From Phycisphaerales bacterium (lineage in GTDB: Bacteria > Planctomycetota > Phycisphaerae > Phycisphaerales > SM1A02), in NCBI GenBank assembly GCA_020345805.1, contig CP070772.1, positions 2,741,651-2,782,119 of the forward strand: a stretch of DNA of 40,469 nt, written 5' to 3'. Positions 34,948-40,469 of this stretch are shown piece by piece. A model generated the notes under the pieces. It made no database searches. It was not told where the DNA came from and saw only the letters and a list, made by a program, of their open reading frames with translations. A program made the translations under genes and the position numbers. How positions within the stretch are numbered: position 1 is the first letter of the stretch; every line of letters begins with the position of its first letter.

Positions 34948-35835
34948 ATGATCCGCTCGATGACGGGATTCGGCGAGACCTCCGCCCAGGTTGACGGCGC
35001 GCACTATGCCGTCGAGGTCCGGTCGCTCAACAGCAAGTATTACAAGACACAGATACGGCTGCCCGAGGAACTGCTGGCCCTGGAGGCGGAACTGGAATCG
35101 GCCCTGGCCAAGCGCATCAACCGCGGCAGCATCGTGCTGACGATTCGGTATGCGGACTGTTCGGCCAACGCGGCGGCGAAGCTGAACTCCGATGCGATTC
35201 AGCGATACATGCAGGAACTGCTTCAAGTGGAAGGGCTGACCCACGATGCGACCCGCATCGATCTGGCCGCGCTTCTCGCCTTGCCCGGCGTGGTGATCCC
35301 CGACACCGGCGAGGAAAGACTGGAGCAGGCCCGCACGGTCGTGCGGCGTCTGCTCGACGAAGCCTGCGAGAAGCTCTTGGGTATGCGCAGCCGCGAGGGA
35401 GAGATACTCCATACGGAGCTGCACAAGCACCGGAAGGTCATCGAGGAGCACCTCAGTGTCGTCGCCGATCGGGTGCCGATGATGATCGATCTCTACCAGC
35501 AGCGTCTGCACCAGCGGATGGATGCGTTGCTGGCCGAATCCGGCGCTGCGGTACGTGAGGAGGATCTGATCCGAGAGGTCGCGGTATTCGCCGAGCGGTC
35601 GGACATCGCCGAAGAAGTTTCACGCCTCCAGGGGCATCTGGCCCAGTTCGCCGAGCTTATCGACTCGGAAAGCGCCGAGCCCATCGGCCGGACTCTGGAC
35701 TTCCTCGCCCAGGAGATGCTGCGAGAGGCCAACACCATCGGCAGCAAGTGCCTGGATGTGGAGATCAGCCGCCGCATCGTCGAGATCAAGGGCGCGATCG
35801 ACCGGATCAAGGAGCAGGTGCAGAACGTCGAGTGA
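34948..35835 (+). CDS. yicC: YicC/YloC-family endoribonuclease
   Basis: A 295-residue soluble protein with the family start MIRSMTGFGETSA and the conserved VEVRSLNSKYYK, then the C-terminal DUF1732 region (EEVSRLQGHLAQF, GRTLDFLAQEMLREANTIGSKC and the last VEIKGAIDRIKEQVQNVE). E. coli YicC is reported as an endoribonuclease acting on small RNAs such as RyhB. Glu and Asp clusters of the C-terminal part (E-x-x-R) are the probable metal site. The ATG at 34948 follows CCCCGGAG and the secG stop by four bases, so the two are translationally linked. The frame open upstream to 34774 is a shadow of secG. Confidence 0.92.
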   Translation: MIRSMTGFGETSAQVDGAHYAVEVRSLNSKYYKTQIRLPEELLALEAELESALAKRINRGSIVLTIRYADCSANAAAKLNSDAIQRYMQELLQVEGLTHDATRIDLAALLALPGVVIPDTGEERLEQARTVVRRLLDEACEKLLGMRSREGEILHTELHKHRKVIEEHLSVVADRVPMMIDLYQQRLHQRMDALLAESGAAVREEDLIREVAVFAERSDIAEEVSRLQGHLAQFAELIDSESAEPIGRTLDFLAQEMLREANTIGSKCLDVEISRRIVEIKGAIDRIKEQVQNVE

Positions 35836-35984
35836 GGCCGGAAGAAGGCTCGCGGACCGGCAGACTTGAAGGCGTGCAAGGCCTTTCCCGGCGGCGATCC
35901 CGGGCGGTGATGTATGATTGACGCGCACACTCAGCGCGGTTGTCGCATTATCGTCCCCACTTTCCCGCGCCTCCAAGCCTCCTC

Positions 35985-37103
35985 ATGACTCAGAGCCCGT
36001 CCGGTAAGACACGATCACCCGCCGCCGCTCCAGGACACCTGGGGCCGATGGTCGATGAGTCCGGCCGGCATCAGCGCTTTGAAGCGAGCGATCTGGCAAT
36101 CGTGCTCAGTCATTATGACCTGGGAGTGATCGAGCGGATCCAGCCGTTCCGGCGGGGCTCCCGGCGGGCGCCCAAGGTCCGCATCACCACCCGCCACGGC
36201 GAGTTCCTGCTCAAGCGGCGGGCCGTGGGCAAGGACGATCCCTATCGCGTCGCATTCACCCACGGCCTGCAGCTTCATCTCGCCCAGCGCGGCTTCCCCG
36301 TGCCTCGGCTCATCGGCACTCGCGGCCACAACAACTCCATGCTCCAGCACGGAGGGCGCACCTACGAACTCTTCGAGTACATCTCCGGCCAGCGCTATGA
36401 CCGCAGCACCGCCGAAGCGGAGCAGGCCGGCGTGACGCTGGGGGCCCTGCATCGACTGCTTGCCGATCACCGCCCGAAATACGAGCCACCCACGGGCACG
36501 TTCCACGGGCTGTCGGAGATCGACGCACGATTGGCGATGATTCCCGATGCGGTGGCGGCAGTTGATAATGAGTGCGATGCGGCCGCTCTTGCCGACACCT
36601 GCGCGTTCCTCGGCGATGCATACCGCGAAGCGGCCAAACGGGTTGACGAAACCGGCTATCGGCGCTGGGCGCCGTGCCTGGTGCACGGCGACTGGCATCC
36701 CGGAAACCTCCTTTATCAGCAGAGAGTCGTGGTCAGCGTGCTCGATTTTGACTCCGGCCGGCTGGAGACGCGGATGGCCGACGTGGCCAACGCCGCCCTC
36801 CAGTTCTCCATGAAGATGGGGAAGGTTGAATCGCCCGAGAACTGGCCGGACGGCCTGAGCATCCGATTGATGAAGGGCCTGCTCATCGGCTACAACCAGG
36901 CCGCGCCCCGCCCCATCACGCCCGAAGAACGCCGCGCATTGCCCTGGCTCATGATCGAAGCACTCATCCTGGAGAGCGTTCTTCCCATCGCTCGCGTGGG
37001 CCTCTTCGGCCAGATCAACGGCCTCACCTTCCTGCAGATGGTCGAACGGAAGATCCGCTGGATAAAGCCGCACGTCGAGAAGATCGTCTCACTTACGGAG
37101 TGA
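35985..37103 (+). CDS. Aminoglycoside-phosphotransferase-fold kinase (CotS/HipA-like group)
   Basis: A 372-residue soluble protein of the APH/choline kinase fold. The catalytic loop is H234-G-D236-W-H-P-G-N241 and the metal-binding motif is LDFDSGR (D254, D256). The N-lobe has a phosphate-holding beta hairpin (KVRITTRHGEFLLKRRAVG) with the expected Lys, and the hinge is ELFEYISGQRYD. It resembles the CotS/YcbJ-like spore-coat kinase families and planctomycete APH proteins. Phosphorylation of a sugar or other small molecule is likely, but the target is unknown. Starts at 35985 or 36048 are possible; neither has a clear ribosome site. A TATGATTG lies at about 35910. Confidence 0.8.
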   Translation: MTQSPSGKTRSPAAAPGHLGPMVDESGRHQRFEASDLAIVLSHYDLGVIERIQPFRRGSRRAPKVRITTRHGEFLLKRRAVGKDDPYRVAFTHGLQLHLAQRGFPVPRLIGTRGHNNSMLQHGGRTYELFEYISGQRYDRSTAEAEQAGVTLGALHRLLADHRPKYEPPTGTFHGLSEIDARLAMIPDAVAAVDNECDAAALADTCAFLGDAYREAAKRVDETGYRRWAPCLVHGDWHPGNLLYQQRVVVSVLDFDSGRLETRMADVANAALQFSMKMGKVESPENWPDGLSIRLMKGLLIGYNQAAPRPITPEERRALPWLMIEALILESVLPIARVGLFGQINGLTFLQMVERKIRWIKPHVEKIVSLTE

Positions 37104-37109
37104 GCGGTG

Positions 37110-38138
37110 ATGTACTGCCCGTCCCGATCCGGAACCAGCAGCGCCAGAGAAGGGGGCACGGTACCTTTGCGATTCATCTGGTTTGGCCTGCTTGCCCTTG
37201 GCGTTGCATATGCACCGGCCGCCGGTCAGATCGCACCGGACTTCACCGACGCCGTCGTGAATCCGGCAGTTCTCGAAGTGTTGGCGCAGCTTGACGATCC
37301 GAGTTTTGCGGTGCGGGAGGAGGCGACGCGCCGTCTCGTGCAACTCGCCGCCGATCAAAGCGAGCTTTACCCGTTGCTTTCCCGCGCCGATCTCTCGGCC
37401 GAACAGCGCCTCCGTCTGCTGGAGGTGGTGCGGCAGAAGCTGCTGCTGCGCCCGCGGGGGGCGCTGGGGATCAGCATGCCCACCCGCCGCACGGCCCCGG
37501 CCGAGATCGGGGGGGTGGAGATCGGCTCACTGCTGCCCGGAATGCCCGCGGAGAAGGTGCTGCAGGTCGGCGACTGCATCACCCACGCTGACGGACGCCC
37601 GGTCGGGCAGATCGACGAGCTTCAGATGCGGGTCCAGGAGAAGGAGCCGGGCGACGATGTGCTGCTCACCGTCCGACGGCCCCGGCGCGATGAAGAGGGC
37701 AGGTTCATCACTGATGAAGGCAATCTGGTCGTCTATGACACCTTCAAAGTGACGTTATCACTCGGGTCGGCCGAGGAGTTGCAGGATCCGTCCAGCCGGC
37801 TGACGCCGGACAGCCCTGTCCTGATCGCCCGTCGGCGCGAAGCGCAGGAGGCGGCCCGGCGATTCTCGCCCGAGGTCCGTTACGTGGGCATCCGCAACCT
37901 TCCGGGAACGCCGGTGACGGATGAAGAGATCGAACGTCACCCGCTTATCCAGCGCATCCTCTCCCAGCGCCAGGCCCTGACGCAATTCGGCATTGGGCCG
38001 AGCGAGTCGTTGCGGCGCCAGTGGCGGGACGAGCAAGAGCGCCTGCGTGAACTTATGACCAGGCCCGATCTAACCGCCCGCCAACGCCACTTTCACCAGC
38101 GCTTGTACGACCACTATTCGGCGCTGATCCTGCCTTAG
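37110..38138 (+). CDS. Exported HEAT-motif and PDZ-domain protein
   Basis: A 342-residue protein starting at the ATG at 37110, with GGAG nine bases ahead and only six bases after the previous stop. A 20-residue polar head is followed by a signal-like hydrophobic stretch (LRFIWFGLLALGVAYAPAAG). Residues about 55-95 are a HEAT-like pair of the planctomycete form (LDDPSFAVREEATRRLVQLA). A PDZ domain follows (about 100-165: GVEIGSLLPGMPAEKVLQVGDCITHADGRPV). The rest is charged and helical. It probably acts outside the cytoplasm as an adaptor that recognises protein C-termini. There is no protease domain. Confidence 0.8.
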   Translation: MYCPSRSGTSSAREGGTVPLRFIWFGLLALGVAYAPAAGQIAPDFTDAVVNPAVLEVLAQLDDPSFAVREEATRRLVQLAADQSELYPLLSRADLSAEQRLRLLEVVRQKLLLRPRGALGISMPTRRTAPAEIGGVEIGSLLPGMPAEKVLQVGDCITHADGRPVGQIDELQMRVQEKEPGDDVLLTVRRPRRDEEGRFITDEGNLVVYDTFKVTLSLGSAEELQDPSSRLTPDSPVLIARRREAQEAARRFSPEVRYVGIRNLPGTPVTDEEIERHPLIQRILSQRQALTQFGIGPSESLRRQWRDEQERLRELMTRPDLTARQRHFHQRLYDHYSALILP

Positions 38139-38146
38139 TCAGTAAC

Positions 38147-38539
38147 TCATCGCAACACCGCCATGAATACTCGCACGAGCACGGCAAGCAGAATGATTCC
38201 GCCGATGACGATGGCCGCCCGCATGGGCGAAGGAAGCCTGCGCTGCGAAGCCAGCGGCAGATTGTCCTCGCGCTCGCCCACATCGATCTCGTCCCAGTCA
38301 AGGTCGACCGAGTCGGAGATGTTCTGCCTCAGCTCGGCCCTGGCCCGCTGAAAGTCACCTGCCCTCACCTGTACGGGGACATCGGTGAACTTCAGATCCA
38401 GGGGCAGGGCCTGCTTGACGTAGCCGAAGGCGAACGCCTCGATGCCCGCTTCCTTCAGGACCGCAATCACCGCGTGGGCCTCGAACTCGGACTTCGCGGT
38501 GGCGACGGTCTGCAGGTCATCTTGTGCTGATTCGGTCAT
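38147..38539 (-). CDS. DUF2007-like small membrane protein
   Basis: A 130-residue protein starting at the ATG at 38539, preceded by GGAGAG. The first 80 residues follow DUF2007 ('putative signal transducing protein'): TVATAKSEFEAHAVIAVLKEAGIEAFAFG, then VPVQVRAGDFQRARAEL. One C-terminal membrane helix (about 108-128) anchors it with the domain in the cytoplasm. The DUF2007 family has no established role; a regulatory-subunit or ligand-binding fold has been suggested. It is the last of three neighbouring minus-strand genes with similar pieces (38147-39774). The frame upstream to 38608 is not supported. Confidence 0.75.
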   Translation of the reverse strand: MTESAQDDLQTVATAKSEFEAHAVIAVLKEAGIEAFAFGYVKQALPLDLKFTDVPVQVRAGDFQRARAELRQNISDSVDLDWDEIDVGEREDNLPLASQRRLPSPMRAAIVIGGIILLAVLVRVFMAVLR

Positions 38540-38643
38540 GGCCGACTCTCCGGCGTGTGATTGGGGAAGTGTATCCGCCTCTTTCGATACGCTGGTTGAA
38601 ACCGGCAACGCGGATTCAACTGCCGGCGAAGATTGCGGCTAAC

Positions 38644-39408
38644 TCATCCCGAGCGGCGCGCACCGGCTTTCTTTGCCTTCAGCATCGGGCGGAAGACCCA
38701 GAACGTCGAGAGAAACAGCCAGAGGATGAAGCCGAAGACCAGGTAACCGGCGATCAGCGTCCGGCGGCCCCAGAAGGCCGGATCGGCCTCCGAGATGAAG
38801 TTGAGGGTGACGATGCTGATCACTGCGCTGAGGGCGCCAATGCAGATCAGCCCCATCAAACGACTGACCAGCACGAAGATCCACGACCGCCGGGCGTCTT
38901 CTCCGTGTTCGTCCTGCTGCGATGAAGGACGTGATTCATCCTCGAACTGATCGGCCCAGCAGAAGGCGGTATCGCAGTGCGGGCACCGTTCCGGGCCGTC
39001 CGGATCCATGCGCTCGCCGCAGGAAGGGCAGAAGGGTTCTTCCCGATTCACGAACGGCGCGGGCACGGAGATGCCGTTGGCTTGGAGCACCGTTCTGGCT
39101 TCCTGGAGGTGGCGTTGCAGCACGCCGATCTCGTAAACCTTCATCCCGCCTCCGTAGAGCGAAGTCAAGCCCGCCTGCCCGAGCCCCGCATCAAAAGCGC
39201 GGACGGGGATCTTCGCCTCTTCGAGGATGAGCTTGGCCTGCTGGAAGTCGTCGAGCTCGAAGAACGATAGCCGCCGCCATTCCTTGGCCACCCCGCACTC
39301 GGGGCAGACCGGCGAGACGCTGCCGCGCAGGTCGTACCCGCACGCCGGACACTTGCCCTGCGGTTCGGCCTCTCCCGATTCCTCGATTGGTTCGATCTGT
39401 TCCCCCAC
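38644..39408 (-). CDS. Zinc-ribbon and DUF2007-like membrane protein
   Basis: A 254-residue protein from a GTG at 39408 (GAGGGA six bases ahead). Residues about 19-40 are a zinc ribbon, CPACGYDLRG...CPECG, typical of planctomycetes. A DUF2007-like unit follows (about 50-110, LDDFQQAKLILEEAKIPVRAF ... GVLQRHLQEARTVLQANG). A second ribbon (about 125-150) reads CPSCG...CPHCD. Two membrane helices lie at about 175-200 and 215-240. It is probably anchored in the inner membrane with the ribbons in the cytoplasm. It sits nine bases after the next gene's stop, so the two are coupled. Confidence 0.78.
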   Translation of the reverse strand: MGEQIEPIEESGEAEPQGKCPACGYDLRGSVSPVCPECGVAKEWRRLSFFELDDFQQAKLILEEAKIPVRAFDAGLGQAGLTSLYGGGMKVYEIGVLQRHLQEARTVLQANGISVPAPFVNREEPFCPSCGERMDPDGPERCPHCDTAFCWADQFEDESRPSSQQDEHGEDARRSWIFVLVSRLMGLICIGALSAVISIVTLNFISEADPAFWGRRTLIAGYLVFGFILWLFLSTFWVFRPMLKAKKAGARRSG

Positions 39409-39417
39409 GGCAATCCC

Positions 39418-39774
39418 TCATAACGTGATGAGCTTGAACACCGCCAGCACGGTGACAATGATAATCAGACCCAGCAGGACGATGCGGCGCACGCGGCGGA
39501 CGAAGCGATCACGACTCTCCAGCGCCTCGTCGAACTCCTCCTGCTCGCCAATGATCTCCTCCAGCACGTCGGCCAGTTCGGCGTGGTGAGTTCCGTGAGT
39601 CTCGATGATGAAGGGGCCGTCGCCGATGTCTTCGCGCTGCTCGATCAGCTCGCCGGTCGCCGCGTCGCGCAGGCGCGCGGGGAACTCCATCGCGGCGATG
39701 GTGGTGACGATGGTCACCGCCAGGTGCGGATCGTCCGTGCGGCAGAGTTGGCGCCAGGGGGAGATAGGTTCCAT
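39418..39774 (-). CDS. Small membrane protein with DUF2007-like head
   Basis: A 118-residue protein from the ATG at 39774. Residues about 17-80 (VTIVTTIAAMEFPARLRDAATGELIEQREDIGDGPFIIETHGTHHAELADVLEEII) resemble the strand-helix-strand order of DUF2007, in a weaker form than its two neighbours. A single membrane helix closes it (about 96-116, IVLLGLIIIVTVLAVFKLI). It is the first gene of the three on this strand. The likeness to DUF2007 is my inference, and a profile search would settle it. Confidence 0.65.
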   Translation of the reverse strand: MEPISPWRQLCRTDDPHLAVTIVTTIAAMEFPARLRDAATGELIEQREDIGDGPFIIETHGTHHAELADVLEEIIGEQEEFDEALESRDRFVRRVRRIVLLGLIIIVTVLAVFKLITL

Positions 39775-39810
39775 CAGTCAATAGTGTATGGCGAAAAAGA
39801 GTGATTCCAA

Positions 39811-39844
39811 GAAAAAGACCCATGGTCGGGAGACCATGGGCTTT
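39811..39844 (-). terminator. Intrinsic terminator of leuS
   Basis: CCCATGGTC (39819-39827) and GACCATGGG (39832-39840) form a 9-bp stem with GGGA loop. Four more pairs (AAAG 39814-39817 with CTTT 39841-39844) are possible around a bulged A. Read on the minus strand a T-rich run (TCTTTTTCTT) follows. It lies about 85 bases past the leuS stop and 35 bases before the next gene's start. Confidence 0.85.
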
Positions 39845-39927
39845 GGGTTATCAGAGAAGCGTCCTTTGCGGTGTTCCCACTCACTGTGCCCCATGAGGCG
39901 AGGGCAAGATTGTGGGGGGGTGGGGGG

Positions 39928-40469
39928 TCAGTTGGCGATGATGTTGATGATCTTTCCCGGGACGATGATGACTTTGCGGACGGTCTTGCCTTCGAGCAGT
40001 TCCCTGACGCGTTCATCGGCCAGGGCGGCCTCTTCGACCGCTTTCTGGTCCGCATCGGCCGGGACGTTCACCCGCGAGCGGACCTTGCCTAGGATCTGCA
40101 CGGGCAATTCAATGGTGTCCTCGGCCAGCAGGGAATGGTCATAGTCGGGCCAGGCCGCATCCGCGACCGGCGGCTGATGGCCCAGCTTGGACCACAACTC
40201 CTCGGCGATGTGCGGAGCGAACGGCGAGAGGATCTGCGCAAAGCGTCCGAGCTGGTCGGCGGTCAGACCCCCGGCCTTGTTCGCCTGGTTGACGAATTCG
40301 ATCATCGCGGCAATCGCGGTGTTCAGGGCCAGCCGTTCGATGTCCCCCCCCACTTTGGCGATCGTGCGATGCAGCATCCGTTCGACGTTGTCGTCGGCTT
40401 TGTCCTTCAGGCTCAGCTCGCCGGTGTCCTCGTTGACGACCAGCCGCCAGACGCGCTGGAGGAACCGGT
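39928..40469 (-). CDS. leuS: Leucyl-tRNA synthetase, C-terminal part (runs off the window)
   Basis: The frame is open to the window edge; about 180 C-terminal residues of LeuS are visible. The anticodon-binding helices are seen in FLQRVWRLV, LHRTIAKVGGDIERLALNTAIAAMIEF and FAPHIAEELWSKLG. The C-terminal domain closes with ELPVQILGKVRSRVNVPADADQKAVEEAALAD, EGKTVRKVIIVPGKIINIIAN, the last helix-strand of bacterial LeuS. It attaches leucine to tRNA-Leu. A poly-C run on this strand (39927-39912) directly follows the stop, then the terminator. Confidence 0.95.
   Translation of the reverse strand, partial: RFLQRVWRLVVNEDTGELSLKDKADDNVERMLHRTIAKVGGDIERLALNTAIAAMIEFVNQANKAGGLTADQLGRFAQILSPFAPHIAEELWSKLGHQPPVADAAWPDYDHSLLAEDTIELPVQILGKVRSRVNVPADADQKAVEEAALADERVRELLEGKTVRKVIIVPGKIINIIAN

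Noticed and set aside
36015..37073. Open frame of 352 codons on the minus strand
   Set aside because: It mirrors the kinase-fold gene whose HGDWHPGN and DFD motifs are clear.
39912..39927. G-rich run (GGGGGGG-T-GGGGGG) as a G-quadruplex
   Set aside because: Only two G runs are present at this site, and four are needed for an intramolecular quadruplex.

Overview
The window is a gene-dense, visibly GC-rich bacterial chromosome segment that looks like a planctomycete, most likely of the Phycisphaerae type. The pointers are a secreted beta-helix protein ending in a dockerin-like pair of calcium loops (GDG/NGDG followed by AAWG), two Cys-rich modules of the kind common in that group, a DUF1573 protein, a CGYDLRG...CPECG zinc ribbon, a PSFAVREEAT HEAT motif, a Tat-exported sugar-isomerase-fold protein and a PilZ protein. 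I see no phage, insertion sequence, CRISPR array, rRNA or tRNA. No gap longer than 300 bases lacks a gene. Most of the window is core housekeeping, interleaved with lineage-specific envelope proteins.

Layout. 1-7.2 kb: the end of an unrecognised protein coupled to a YcfL-like lipoprotein; a Mut7-C ribonuclease-fold protein; a small methyltransferase; a metal-ligand-poor metallo-beta-lactamase-fold protein; a Tat-exported isomerase-fold protein; a large secreted protein. 7.2-14.7 kb: PilZ protein, small membrane protein, HslV, HD hydrolase, LolA-like lipoprotein, TPR/metallopeptidase protein, YdjM-type membrane protein. 14.8-18.9 kb: two 441-residue ketosynthase-fold proteins in tandem, the first without its catalytic triad, then a RibBA-type protein with a decayed GTP cyclohydrolase II half. 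19-24.1 kb: lipoprotein, sulfotransferase, glycosyltransferase-remnant/methyltransferase fusion, IspF, short-chain dehydrogenase, thymidylate kinase. 24.3-29.9 kb: secreted beta-helix protein, ClpS, DUF1573 protein, HD-GYP phosphodiesterase. 29.9-40.5 kb: small soluble protein, AlaS, then divergently TpiA-SecG-YicC, a kinase-fold phosphotransferase, a HEAT/PDZ exported protein, and on the minus strand three small DUF2007-like membrane proteins followed by the end of LeuS.

How the genes work together. Several groups are compact operons: 1-1091 (ATGA overlap), hslV with a TTGA-coupled membrane gene, the ketosynthase pair, secG-yicC, alaS with the 123-residue protein, and the DUF2007-like cluster. 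Convergent neighbours are packed to the point of overlap. A recurrent TAnnnT hexamer lies 6-8 bases before the ATG of seven genes that have little or no Shine-Dalgarno sequence, which suggests leaderless transcription.

The most interesting items are: (1) the ketosynthase pair, a probable active KS plus a chain-length-factor-like partner whose triad is Glu/Phe/Asn; (2) SecG carrying a secreted-type Cys-rich module on its C-terminus; (3) the leaderless-promoter pattern; (4) the RibBA with losses in both halves; (5) a half-glycosyltransferase fused to a methyltransferase.
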